The position numbers and the translations under genes are program-made. The notes below the pieces were generated by a model that saw only the letters and a program-made list of their open reading frames with translations, was not told where the DNA came from and ran no database searches. Positions 10,271-21,550 of a stretch of DNA of 64,000 nucleotides are shown piece by piece (position 1 is the stretch's first letter; every line of letters begins with the position of its first letter). The DNA is from Rhodobacterales bacterium HKCCE4037 (GTDB taxonomy: Bacteria; Pseudomonadota; Alphaproteobacteria; Rhodobacterales; Rhodobacteraceae), in contig WVSM01000001.1 of the NCBI GenBank assembly GCA_015689645.1, forward strand, positions 124,001 to 188,000. The letters are read 5' to 3'.

Positions 10271-10845
10271 CCAGCGCGGCAGAGGTGGTCGAATTCTGGG
10301 AACAGGCCGGCCCCGAAAAGTGGTATGCGAAAGACGATGACTTCGATCAGACGATCCGGGACCGTTTTCGCGCCGCATGGGACAAAGCCCATGATGGCGG
10401 CTTGAGGGACTGGGCCGACGGCCCGGACGGGGCGCTGGGGCTGATCATCCTGCTCGACCAGTTCCCGCGCAATATGTTCCGCGACGATCCCCGCGCCTAC
10501 GCCACCGACGAGGCGGCGATGGAGGTCTCGGGCCAGATGATCGCGAATGGCTGGGACCGCGAGGTTTCAGGGCCGATGCGGCAGTTCGTCTACATGCCCT
10601 TCATGCATTCCGAGGACATGGCGCACCAGGACATCTGCGTCGACCTGATGGAAAACCGGATGGTGGAGGGCAACAACGCGCTCCACGCGCGGGTCCATCG
10701 CGAGATCATCGCGCGGTTCGGACGCTTCCCCTATCGCAACGGCCCGCTCGGTCGAGAAAGCACCGAAGCCGAACAGGATTTCCTCGATAACGGCGGCTAC
10801 GGCGCGATCCTGGAGGAATTGCAGGGGAACTCCGGCGGGGCGTGA
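10267..10845 (+). CDS. DUF924 family protein
   Basis: A 192-residue cytoplasmic protein. VVEFWEQAGPEKWYAKDD at the N-terminus, LIILLDQFPRNMFRDDPRAYATD in the middle and FVYMPFMHSEDMAHQD are the family hallmarks. DUF924 proteins are common in proteobacteria and have an all-helical TPR-like fold, but no established activity. The start overlaps the MFS stop codon by 4 nt (ATGA), which argues for a shared transcript with the transporter. Confidence 0.9.
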   Translation: MTSAAEVVEFWEQAGPEKWYAKDDDFDQTIRDRFRAAWDKAHDGGLRDWADGPDGALGLIILLDQFPRNMFRDDPRAYATDEAAMEVSGQMIANGWDREVSGPMRQFVYMPFMHSEDMAHQDICVDLMENRMVEGNNALHARVHREIIARFGRFPYRNGPLGRESTEAEQDFLDNGGYGAILEELQGNSGGA

Positions 10846-10890
10846 GCGGTTGTCTTCCTGTATCCATTCGACCGGGAGGACGAAAACCTG

Positions 10891-11163
10891 ATGCAGACCA
10901 CGACCACACGCACCCCGCACACCAACACCAGCCGCGCCGCCGTCAGCGATTTCTCCGGAACGCCCTCGACGCCGTTTCCGCAGACTTGGCCGTTCTGGGC
11001 CTCGCTCATCCTGGCGAGCATCGGCGTTGTCCTGGCGTGGCTGGCAGAGCCCGCCGCCTTTGATGCCATGTTCCCCCTCTGGATGGTTCCGGTCGGCTAT
11101 TTCATTGCCGGTATCGGCGCGACGGCCTTGTTCGTCTCGTGGGTCATTTACCGCGCACGCTGA
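10891..11163 (+). CDS. small membrane protein, unknown function
   Basis: A 90-residue protein with a Thr/Ser-rich N-terminus of about 35 residues and two hydrophobic segments (about 35-52 and 65-85) joined by a short loop, ending in the basic YRAR. The ATG at 10891 has a strong GGGAGGA at 10874-10880. I recognise no domain. It follows the DUF924 gene by 45 nt in the same direction, so it is probably the last gene of that transcript before the separate lpd promoter. Confidence 0.7.
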   Translation: MQTTTTRTPHTNTSRAAVSDFSGTPSTPFPQTWPFWASLILASIGVVLAWLAEPAAFDAMFPLWMVPVGYFIAGIGATALFVSWVIYRAR

Positions 11164-11202
11164 CACGCGCACCGCGCATGGCGGCCTGCGACCCAACGTC
11201 GA

Positions 11203-11236
11203 TTGTCGTGCCCGTCCTGATAGTTTAACGTTGAAC
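11203..11236 (+). promoter_or_regulatory. putative lpd promoter with overlapping palindromic operator
   Basis: TTGTCG (11203-11208) and TAACGT (11226-11231), 17 bp apart, make a plausible sigma-70 promoter. The -10 element lies inside GTTTAACGTTGAAC (11223-11236), a palindrome with 12 of 14 positions symmetrical, centred on AACGTT. A central CG is typical of LacI-family operators. Placement over the -10 would suit a repressor. The regulator is unknown; the call rests on sequence only. Confidence 0.45.
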
Positions 11237-11276
11237 AAACTCTATCAACGCGACTTCAGCCGGGAGGACAATGTCC

Positions 11277-12674
11277 ATGGCAGCACAGAATTTCGACGTC
11301 ATCGTGATTGGCGCAGGTCCGGGCGGCTACGTCGCCGCGATCCGGGCCAGCCAGTTGGGCCTGAACACGGCCATCGTCGAGCGTGAGCATATGGGCGGCA
11401 TCTGCCTGAACTGGGGCTGTATCCCCACGAAGGCGATGCTCCGGTCTTCGGAAGTCTTTCATCTCATGCACCGCGCCAAGGAATTCGGCCTCAAGGCCGA
11501 GGGCGTGGATTACGACCTGCCCGCCGTGGTGGCGCGGTCACGCAAGGTGGCCAAGCAGCTTTCGGGCGGCGTGGCGCACCTGATGAAGAAGAACAAGGTC
11601 ACCGTCGTGATGGGTGAGGCGACGATCCCCGCGAAGGACAAGGTCACCGTCAAGACGGACAAGGGGACCGAGGAGTTGACCGCGAAGAACATCATCCTCG
11701 CCACCGGCGCGCGGGCCCGTGAGTTGCCGGGGCTCGAGGCGGACGGCAAGCGCGTCTGGACCTACAAGGCCGCGCTGAACCCGCCGCATATGCCGAAGAA
11801 GCTGCTGGTGATCGGGTCGGGCGCCATCGGCATCGAATTCGCCAGCTTCTACAACACGCTCGGCGCGGACACGACGGTGGTCGAGGTGATGGATCGTGTG
11901 CTGCCGGTGGAGGACGAGGAAATCTCGGCCTTCGCGAAGAAATCCTTCGAGAAGCAGGGGATGAAGATCCTGCAGAAGGCGATGGTCAAGCAGCTGGACC
12001 GCGCCGATGACAAGGTCACCGCCCATATCGAGACGGGCGGGAAGGTCGAGAAGCACGAATTCGATACCGTGATCTCTGCCGTCGGGATCGTCGGGAATGT
12101 CGAGAACCTCGGGCTGGAAGAGCTTGGGGTGAAGGTCGACCGCACGCATGTGGTGACGGATGAGTATTGCCGCACGGGCGTGGACGGGCTGTTCGCCATC
12201 GGTGATATCGCCGGCGCGCCCTGGCTGGCGCACAAGGCCTCGCACGAGGGCGTGATGGTCGCGGAACTGATCGCGGGCAAGAACAGTGTCCATCCGATCA
12301 AGCCGGAAAGCATCGCGGGCTGCACCTATTGCCATCCGCAGGTTGCGAGCGTTGGCCTGACGGAGGCCAAGGCGAAGGAGCGGGGGCACAAGGTCAAGGT
12401 GGGGCGCTTCCCGTTCATCGGCAACGGCAAGGCGATTGCCCTGGGTGAGCCGGAGGGCATGATCAAGACCGTGTTCGACGAGAAGACCGGGGAGCTTCTG
12501 GGCGCCCACATGATCGGCGCGGAAGTCACCGAACTGATACAGGGCTACGTGGTGGGCCAGAAGCTGGAGACCACGGAAGAGGACCTGATGGAGACGGTCT
12601 TCCCGCATCCGACGCTGAGCGAGATGATGCACGAAAGCGTGCTCGACGCCTATGACCGGGTGATCCACATCTGA
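11277..12674 (+). CDS. lpdA: dihydrolipoyl dehydrogenase (E3)
   Basis: A flavoprotein disulfide reductase of about 465 residues that reoxidises dihydrolipoamide in 2-oxoacid dehydrogenase complexes. It shows the FAD motif GAGPGGYVAAIRA, the redox disulfide CLNWGCIPTK, the NAD motif GSGAIGIEFASFY, the second FAD motif GLFAIGDIAG and the C-terminal HPTLSEMMHE with the catalytic His-Glu pair. The NWGCIPTK version is the one usually serving pyruvate dehydrogenase in alphaproteobacteria. GGGAGGA at 11262-11268 suits the ATG at 11277 (8 nt) better than the ATG at 11271 (2 nt). No E1 or E2 gene is adjacent. It has its own promoter and a double terminator. Confidence 0.95.
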   Translation: MAAQNFDVIVIGAGPGGYVAAIRASQLGLNTAIVEREHMGGICLNWGCIPTKAMLRSSEVFHLMHRAKEFGLKAEGVDYDLPAVVARSRKVAKQLSGGVAHLMKKNKVTVVMGEATIPAKDKVTVKTDKGTEELTAKNIILATGARARELPGLEADGKRVWTYKAALNPPHMPKKLLVIGSGAIGIEFASFYNTLGADTTVVEVMDRVLPVEDEEISAFAKKSFEKQGMKILQKAMVKQLDRADDKVTAHIETGGKVEKHEFDTVISAVGIVGNVENLGLEELGVKVDRTHVVTDEYCRTGVDGLFAIGDIAGAPWLAHKASHEGVMVAELIAGKNSVHPIKPESIAGCTYCHPQVASVGLTEAKAKERGHKVKVGRFPFIGNGKAIALGEPEGMIKTVFDEKTGELLGAHMIGAEVTELIQGYVVGQKLETTEEDLMETVFPHPTLSEMMHESVLDAYDRVIHI

Positions 12675-12684
12675 ACGGAAAGAG

Positions 12685-12715
12685 CCCCGGTGCAGGCTTG
12701 CACAACGGGGTTTTC
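12685..12715 (+). terminator. first terminator after lpdA
   Basis: CCCCG-GTGCA...TGCAC-aa-CGGGG forms a 10-bp stem with a small bulge, followed by TTTT, starting 11 nt after the lpdA stop. Its core GTGCAGGCTTGCAC resembles the palindrome found just after tgt at 39091. Confidence 0.7.
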
Positions 12716-12762
12716 CCCCTGACATAAAGCGATAAACGCGTTATTGTAAAAGAATTAAGAAA

Positions 12763-12790
12763 GGGCGCTGCGGATCGCAGCGCCCTTTTT
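12763..12790. terminator. bidirectional terminator between lpdA and the von Willebrand gene
   Basis: A perfect 10-bp stem (GGGCGCTGCG / CGCAGCGCCC) with a GAT loop, a TTTTT run on the plus side and an A-rich flank giving T's on the minus side. It lies between converging genes and can end both transcripts. Confidence 0.85.
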
Positions 12791-12811
12791 CATCGTCGCC
12801 TCATGGGACCT

Positions 12812-15800
12812 TTACTGCACCGTGATCGGCACCGATGCGACCGAGGTGTTTCCCTGGTTGAGGAAATACTGGATCACGTAGCTGCCGGGCGCGTCGGGCA
12901 TCTGCAGCGACAGGGGTGAACCGGCCTCGGTGTAGGTGTAGGCCTGCCACTGGTCGCCCCCGGATGCCCCGGCCGGACCGATGGCGATGAAGTCGCGGTC
13001 GTAATCCGGGCCGGTCCAGCCCACCTCGATCTGCGTGCCGGCCGCCGCCGTTGCGGGCACGGTCAGCGTCGCTTCGACGGGCGAGACGGTCAGCGTCGTG
13101 GTCGCCAGTTCGGCATTATCCTGGTTCATGAAGTAGGTGACCTCGTAGGTGCCGGGTTGTGGCGGCACCAGAAGGCGTGCCGGGTTGCCATCCGAGGTGC
13201 GGGCATAGTTCACCCAGCGTGCGCCGCCTTCGGCCCCGGCCAGTCCGATCCCGATGTAGTCGCGGTCGTAATCCGGCCCGGTCCAGCCCACGTCGATGGT
13301 GGAGCCCGCAACGGCGGTCTGGGGCAGGGTCAGGGTCGCGGCGGCGGCGGTCACCTCGATGGTGGCGGTCGCAAGCTCCGCATTGTCCTGGTTGGTGAAG
13401 TAGGTGACCTCGTAGGTGCCCGGCTCGGTCGGAACGAGCAGGCGCACCGGGTTGCCTTCGGAGGTGCGGGTATAGTTCTGCCACCGCGCGCCGCCTTCGG
13501 CCCCGGCGCGACCGATGCCGATATAGTCGCGGTCGTAGTCCGGCCCGGTCCAGCCCACGTCAATGGTGGAGCCTGCGACGGCGGACTGCGGCAGGGTCAG
13601 GGTTGCGCCAAGGGGGGCGACCTCGATGGTCGCGGTCGCAAGCTCCGCATTGTCCTGGTTGGTGAAATAGGTGACCTCGTAGGTGCCTGGCTCGGTCGGG
13701 ACGAGCAGGCGCACAGGGTTGCCTTCGGAGGTGCGGGTGTAATTCTCCCACCGCGCGCCGCCTTCGGCCCCGGCCCGACCGATACCGATGTAATCGCGAT
13801 CGTAATCCGGCCCGGTCCAGCCGACCTCGATGGTGGAGCCTGCAACGGCCGTCTGGGGCACGGTGATCGTGGCCTCGGCGGCGGTGACGGTCAGGGGCGC
13901 GGAGGCGAGGCTGACGTTGTCCTGGTTCAGGAAGTACTGCACCACGTAGTCGCCGGGTTCCATGGGCACCAGCAGGCGCACGGGATTGCCTTCGGAGGTG
14001 CGGGTGTAATTCTCCCACTGGGCACCGCCTTCCGCACCGGCACGGCCGATAGCGATGTAGTCGCGGTCGGCGTTCGGGCCGGTCCAGCCCACCTCGATGG
14101 TGGAGCCTGCCACGGCCGTAGCCGGAGCGGTGACGCTGGCGGCACTTTCGGAGACGATGAGTTCAGCGGACGCCAGCGCCGTGCGGTCCTGCCCCTCGAT
14201 ATACTCGATCAGGTAGGTGCCCGGCTCGGACGGGACCGCGAGACGGGCGGGATTGCCCCGGTCCGTGCGCACGGTTTCGGCGAAGCGGTGGTAGCCTTCG
14301 CTGTCGGGACGACGGATCGCGATGAAGTCGTTGCGGTAATCGGGGCCGGTCCAGCCGATCTCGATCACGTCGCCGACGTTCGCATTGGCCGGGGCCGTGA
14401 GGCTGGCCGCAACGGGCGTCACGGTGATCTCGACGGCGACCAGCGCGGTGCGGTCCTGAGCCTCGATATATTCGATGAGGTAGGTGCCCGGTTGCGTCGG
14501 CATCAGAAGCTGCGCCGGATTGCCTTCGTTCGCGCGAACGGTGTTGGCGAAGCGATGATAGCCTTCGCTGTCGGGCGAGCGGATCGCGATGAAGTCGTTG
14601 CGATATTCCGGGCCGGTGAAGCCGACCTCGATGGTATCCCCGGCCGCAGCGGTTGCGGGCGCGGTGAGCGTGGCGGAGACATCGGTCACCTCGATGGTCG
14701 CGGCAGCGAGCGGGCGACGATCCTGGTTGATGATGTATTCGATCACGTAGGTGCCCGGCTCGGATGGCATCGCGAGGGTGGAGGGGTTCCCACGCTCGGT
14801 GCGGACATCGTTGATGAAGCGGTGGAAGCCTTCGCTGTCGGGGCGACGGACGGCGATGAAATCATACTGGTAGTCCGGTCCGGTCCAGCCGATTTCGATG
14901 GTTTCACCCGCTGGCGCGGTGGCCGGAGCGGTGACGGTGGCCGTCACCTCGGTCACTTCGATTTCCGTGGAGGCGATGGCGACGCGGCCATCGTTGCGGA
15001 TGTATTCGATGAGATAGGTGCCGGGGTATGTCGGCATCAGCAGGGGCAGCGGGTTGCCGCCGCGGTCGAGCCGCGTGTCGTTGATGAAGCGGTGGAAGCC
15101 TTCGCTGTCGGGCGCGCGCACGGCGATGAAGTCGTATTGCTCCTCCGGGCCGGTCCAGCCCACCTCGATGGTCGAACCGGCAACGGCCGTGGCGGGTGCT
15201 GTGACGGTGGCCTGCGGGACGGGTTCGTCGAAGACGACGACGATCTCACGCGGCTGGTCGACGATCACGAAATCGGCGGTCGCCTCGATTTCCTGCGCGG
15301 TCCAGTAGGCGGTGACGCGGTAGGCGCCCCGGCCAAGCTGGGTGGAGGCGGGATTGGCCGTCATCGGGTTCGACTGGATCGGCTCGATATCCCAGATCAC
15401 CGGGTCGGTGACGGGCAGGCCGCCGACATCGCCGATGCGGGCGATGAAGGTCACGTCGACCATCAGGGCGGGCAGGGGGATGATGACCTGCTGCGGGGTG
15501 TTCGGCTCCACCGTGAAGCGGGCCTGGTGCGTTGTGCCCTGGCTGACGCGTTCGACGGTCAGCAGGTATTCGCCCGGCAGCAGCGCGACGTTGCCGGCGG
15601 GGGCCGATACGGGGCCGAGGAGGACGGTGCCGGCGGCGTCCTGAAGCGTCCAGTTCAGGGGCGAGGCGGGGACGGACATGTCCGGTTCCACCCGCGCGGT
15701 GAAGGTGACGGAGCTGGTTTCGATGATCGGAGGCATGGCGACGACGATCAGGTCGGTCTGGCCTTCGATGACTTCGAAGCCGGTCTGGTAGGTGACGGGG

Positions 15801-16621
15801 CCGTCAGGCTCGGCCCGGGTGGCCTGCGCGATGTAGGCGCCGGGCATGAGGGCCACGTCGATGGCGGGGGCCTGGGTGCCCTGGCTGATGACGTCGCCGT
15901 CCGCGCCAAGGAGAGTCCAGGTGATGGTGCGGGTGGGCAGGTTGCCCTGCGGCAGGACCTGCGCCTCGATCCGCATCGGCGTGGGTTGGGCGGCGACGAC
16001 GACCTGTTCCAGCGCGGCGCTGAGTTCGGCGGCGTTGTCGGCGGTCAGGAATTGCCCGCCGGTGTTGTCGGCGATGCATTGCATCTGGGCGCGCGCTTCG
16101 GGCTCGGAGGCGACGTCGAAGCCGATGACGTGCGCGGTGAAGGCGACGCCGGTGGCCTCAAGCTCGGCGGCGATGGCGCAGGGGTCGGGGTTGCAGTTCT
16201 CGATCCCGTCGGAGACGAGGATGACGGTGGCCGCTTCCTCGGTGTGGCGGAGCGATTGTGCGGCGGCGATGACGGCGTCGGTCATCGGCGTGCGGCCGCG
16301 CGGGTTGATGGAATTGACGGCTTCGAGGATGCGGTCCTGCGTGAAGGGGGCGGGTTCGACGATGGTTTCGATGTCCCCGCAGGAGCCGCGCTGGCGGTGG
16401 CCGTAGACGGTGAGACCGAGGGAGACGTCATCGGCCATATCCTCAAGCAGATCGGCGATGACGTTGCGCGCGATGACGATCTTGTTGACGCCGTCGATCT
16501 GCCCCCACATGGAACCGGAGCCGTCCAGAACGAGGATCGTGTTGGGCCGGTCGGTGGCCTGTGCGAAGGCCGAAAGCGGCAGGAGAATGATTGTCAAAAG
16601 GGCGAGGAGAAAAGCGCGCAT
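12812..16621 (-). CDS. exported von Willebrand factor type A protein with nine tandem repeats
   Basis: About 1269 residues. A signal peptide (residues 1-22, ending SAFA) leads into a vWA domain (about 25-215) with an intact metal-binding site: DGSGSMWG, a following threonine in RTPMTDAV, and VSDGIENC. About 270 residues of beta-rich linker follow, with repeated openings such as VTFTARVEPDMSVPASPLNWTL. The remainder is nine tandem 85-90-residue repeats running to the C-terminus. There is no transmembrane anchor or sorting motif, so the protein is probably periplasmic or secreted. vWA domains usually bind protein partners; the repeats probably form a stalk or ligand array. The ATG at 16621 has GGA 8 nt upstream; a GTG at 16624 is an alternative. 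Confidence 0.9.
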   Translation of the reverse strand: MRAFLLALLTIILLPLSAFAQATDRPNTILVLDGSGSMWGQIDGVNKIVIARNVIADLLEDMADDVSLGLTVYGHRQRGSCGDIETIVEPAPFTQDRILEAVNSINPRGRTPMTDAVIAAAQSLRHTEEAATVILVSDGIENCNPDPCAIAAELEATGVAFTAHVIGFDVASEPEARAQMQCIADNTGGQFLTADNAAELSAALEQVVVAAQPTPMRIEAQVLPQGNLPTRTITWTLLGADGDVISQGTQAPAIDVALMPGAYIAQATRAEPDGPVTYQTGFEVIEGQTDLIVVAMPPIIETSSVTFTARVEPDMSVPASPLNWTLQDAAGTVLLGPVSAPAGNVALLPGEYLLTVERVSQGTTHQARFTVEPNTPQQVIIPLPALMVDVTFIARIGDVGGLPVTDPVIWDIEPIQSNPMTANPASTQLGRGAYRVTAYWTAQEIEATADFVIVDQPREIVVVFDEPVPQATVTAPATAVAGSTIEVGWTGPEEQYDFIAVRAPDSEGFHRFINDTRLDRGGNPLPLLMPTYPGTYLIEYIRNDGRVAIASTEIEVTEVTATVTAPATAPAGETIEIGWTGPDYQYDFIAVRRPDSEGFHRFINDVRTERGNPSTLAMPSEPGTYVIEYIINQDRRPLAAATIEVTDVSATLTAPATAAAGDTIEVGFTGPEYRNDFIAIRSPDSEGYHRFANTVRANEGNPAQLLMPTQPGTYLIEYIEAQDRTALVAVEITVTPVAASLTAPANANVGDVIEIGWTGPDYRNDFIAIRRPDSEGYHRFAETVRTDRGNPARLAVPSEPGTYLIEYIEGQDRTALASAELIVSESAASVTAPATAVAGSTIEVGWTGPNADRDYIAIGRAGAEGGAQWENYTRTSEGNPVRLLVPMEPGDYVVQYFLNQDNVSLASAPLTVTAAEATITVPQTAVAGSTIEVGWTGPDYDRDYIGIGRAGAEGGARWENYTRTSEGNPVRLLVPTEPGTYEVTYFTNQDNAELATATIEVAPLGATLTLPQSAVAGSTIDVGWTGPDYDRDYIGIGRAGAEGGARWQNYTRTSEGNPVRLLVPTEPGTYEVTYFTNQDNAELATATIEVTAAAATLTLPQTAVAGSTIDVGWTGPDYDRDYIGIGLAGAEGGARWVNYARTSDGNPARLLVPPQPGTYEVTYFMNQDNAELATTTLTVSPVEATLTVPATAAAGTQIEVGWTGPDYDRDFIAIGPAGASGGDQWQAYTYTEAGSPLSLQMPDAPGSYVIQYFLNQGNTSVASVPITVQ
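12815..15216 (-). repeat. nine in-frame tandem repeats of about 267 bp
   Basis: Each unit encodes A-x-x-T-x-P-x-x-A-x-x-G-x-x-I-x-V-G-W-T-G-P, then D[FY]I, a middle motif, GNP, a Pro-Gly turn and a YxNQD or YIxxQDR strand. Units 1-4 carry PDSEG[FY]HRF in the middle; units 5-9 carry AGAEGGARW-like sequence. Units 6, 7 and 8 (about 13073-13866) are nearly identical, indicating recent unequal crossover or gene conversion. Confidence 0.9.
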
Positions 16622-16776
16622 CACGAAGATCCATGTCGGTCAAAGGGGCAGAGGGCCGGGCAGAATCCGACCGTTGGCCCTCACGCTAACGTGTTAGGTC
16701 GAATCCGCAAAGGGATGGTTTTCCTCCATTTCCCCGCTGCATTGACGCCGCCGCTGAAACAGACCATGCCTGCGCC

Positions 16777-17886
16777 ATGATCCCCCGCAGAACGCCATGG
16801 CCGCTGATCGCGGCGCTTTATGTCACCGGCCTTCTGGCGGGGGCGCAATTCTCGAAGGTCTCACTGACGCTTGAGGGGCTGGCCGGGGTCTATCCCGGCT
16901 GGACGGTGGCCTTCGCGGTGTCGGGCGTCGCGGTCATGGGGGTGCTGTTCGGCGTTTTCGCGGGCGGTATCACCGCGAGCATCGGGCCGCGCCGCGCCAT
17001 CCTGATCGCCTTGGGTATCTCGGGCCTCGCCGGAGCGGCGGAGGCGCTGTTGCCGCCGTTTCCGGTGCTGATGGCGCTGCGGGTCGTGGAGGGGGCGGGG
17101 CACCTGCTGCTGGTGGTGGCGGTGCCGACGCTGATGGCGGGGCTGGCCTCGGACAAGGACCGGCCGATGGTCATGGGCATCTGGGCCACCTTCTTCGGCG
17201 TGGGCTTCGCGATTGCCGCGCTGTTGGTCGGGGATGCGGGGCCGGGGCTGGTCTATGCCGTTCACGCCGCCGGCATGGGGGCGATGCTGGCGCTTTTGTC
17301 ATGGATCCTCCCCAAGGGCGTCGTGACGGTGCGCCGCCCGCTGCCGCGCCTGTCCGATCACCTGCTGATCTATTCCACCCCGCGCCTGTTTGCACCCGGC
17401 CTCGGCCACGGCATCTACGCGGCGCTGTTCCTTGCGCTCGTCACGTTCCTTCCGGCGGCGTTCGAGGCGCCGTGGCTGGCCGCCGTGCTGCCGCTCGCGG
17501 GTATCGCGGGCAGCTTCGCGGCGGGTGTCATGGCCCGCTTCATCGCGCCTGGAACGCTGGTCTGGACGGGTTTCGTGACCATGGCGGTCATGTTCACGGT
17601 CACCTACGTGTCCGGCCCCTATGCGATCTACGTGCTGATCCCGGCGATGCTGGTCAGCGGTATCATCGCAGGCGCAGGCTTTGCCGCCGTGCCGTGGCTG
17701 AACGCGGCCGACGACGACCGGGCGCTGTCCAACGGGGCGCTGGCGCAATTGGGCAATATCGGCACGTTCAGCGGCACGCCGGTCTTCGCGGCCATCGCGG
17801 TCGGGGCCTATTTGCCTGTCACCATCGCGATCTGTGTTTTGGCCGCCGTTGTTACCGGGCTGGCTTATCGCGCGGCACGGCGCTGA
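16777..17886 (+). CDS. MFS transporter, CynX/NimT-like size class
   Basis: A 369-residue polytopic protein with 11-12 membrane segments. ASIGPRRAILIALGISG matches the MFS loop 2-3 signature, and the fifth segment starts with RVVEGAGHLLLVV. It is shorter than most MFS proteins because the loops and tails are minimal. The substrate cannot be read from sequence. It is divergent from the von Willebrand gene (155-base gap) and ends 4 nt before the stop of the next, converging gene. The ATG at 16777 has only a weak ribosome-binding site. Confidence 0.85.
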   Translation: MIPRRTPWPLIAALYVTGLLAGAQFSKVSLTLEGLAGVYPGWTVAFAVSGVAVMGVLFGVFAGGITASIGPRRAILIALGISGLAGAAEALLPPFPVLMALRVVEGAGHLLLVVAVPTLMAGLASDKDRPMVMGIWATFFGVGFAIAALLVGDAGPGLVYAVHAAGMGAMLALLSWILPKGVVTVRRPLPRLSDHLLIYSTPRLFAPGLGHGIYAALFLALVTFLPAAFEAPWLAAVLPLAGIAGSFAAGVMARFIAPGTLVWTGFVTMAVMFTVTYVSGPYAIYVLIPAMLVSGIIAGAGFAAVPWLNAADDDRALSNGALAQLGNIGTFSGTPVFAAIAVGAYLPVTIAICVLAAVVTGLAYRAARR

Positions 17887-17890
17887 GACG

Positions 17891-18511
17891 TCAGACCTCG
17901 TCGCGGTCTTCCAGCCACGCCAGCAGCTTGCGCCGTTTGAGCGGGGAACGGACCTGCGTGGTGAACACCGTATCGGGCGTCAGCAGCGTGGTTTCGGCGT
18001 CGTAATGATCGAGCGTAAACGCCTTCGACGCCGCCACCAGACGTCGCCCGTTGTGCGAGATCGCGACCGCCGAAATCCAGACCTGGTCGACCGAGCCGAT
18101 GTCGACCGGCACGGTGAGCCGACGGCGGGCACGATCCAGCAGGTTGCCGAGACTTCCGATATCGCGAATCTCACCTTCCCGCAGCGGGCCCTGGTTGGTC
18201 CGGTCCATGTGGTGCGAGACGTCTTCGGGGCGCGTCTCGCTCCGGTCCGTCACGACGGCGCGTGACGTGCCGTCGCGATTGCCGAAATCCATGACGATCG
18301 CAACGAGGTAGACCGCTTCGCGCCCGATGTTCGTCACGGTCAGTCGTGCGCTTTCGTCTTTCGCCGCGCCCCGGTCGATGTGCAGCGCGGGACGTTTCTG
18401 ATCCTGCACCGTGAACAGGAAGAGCTGCAGATAAACCAGCCAGATCAGCAGCATAAGCGCGTTGATCGCCATACCGATGCCGGTGGCGTTCTGGATCAGG
18501 GCATCATACAT
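17891..18511 (-). CDS. membrane-anchored hypothetical protein
   Basis: A 206-residue protein with one N-terminal transmembrane segment (about 13-36, IGMAINALMLLIWLVYLQLF) and a soluble domain of mixed strands. In that domain LTVTNIGREAVYLVAIVMDF resembles an immunoglobulin-like beta sandwich. The C-terminal end is basic (SPLKRRKLLAWLEDRDEV). GGAGGAGA lies 6 nt before the ATG at 18511, which decides against the longer frame. I recognise no family. It is divergent from uvrA and lies outside the LexA box. Confidence 0.72.
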   Translation of the reverse strand: MYDALIQNATGIGMAINALMLLIWLVYLQLFLFTVQDQKRPALHIDRGAAKDESARLTVTNIGREAVYLVAIVMDFGNRDGTSRAVVTDRSETRPEDVSHHMDRTNQGPLREGEIRDIGSLGNLLDRARRRLTVPVDIGSVDQVWISAVAISHNGRRLVAASKAFTLDHYDAETTLLTPDTVFTTQVRSPLKRRKLLAWLEDRDEV

Positions 18512-18596
18512 GGCACGTCTCCTCCGCGGGGGTTGGGTGCCCAACGCACGAGCAGGATGCCGGGTCCATCGGCAGAGCTGTCAGGAAACGTCAGCC

Positions 18597-18611
18597 GTTC
18601 CTGAAATGTTC
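18597..18611 (+). promoter_or_regulatory. LexA (SOS) box upstream of uvrA
   Basis: GTTCCTGAAATGTTC is an exact match to GTTC-N7-GTTC, the established LexA operator of Rhodobacter and related alphaproteobacteria. It lies 68 bp before the uvrA start, in the divergent intergenic region. Confidence 0.85.
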
Positions 18612-18678
18612 TTCATTTTGGGTTGGAGACTCGGGCCTGCTCCCCTATCTGTTAGGAGGTCGTTAACCGGGGGCATCC

Positions 18679-21549
<2,871 letters not shown>

Positions 21550-21550
21550 A

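Noticed and set aside
12815-15216. Regular repeats resembling a CRISPR array
   Set aside because: The period is about 267 bp, the units are in frame, encode protein domains, and have no spacers.
13157-16780. A 1207-codon open frame antisense to the von Willebrand gene
   Set aside because: Gly/Asp/Arg-rich low-complexity product, a shadow of the repeats; the sense gene has a signal peptide and an intact vWA motif.
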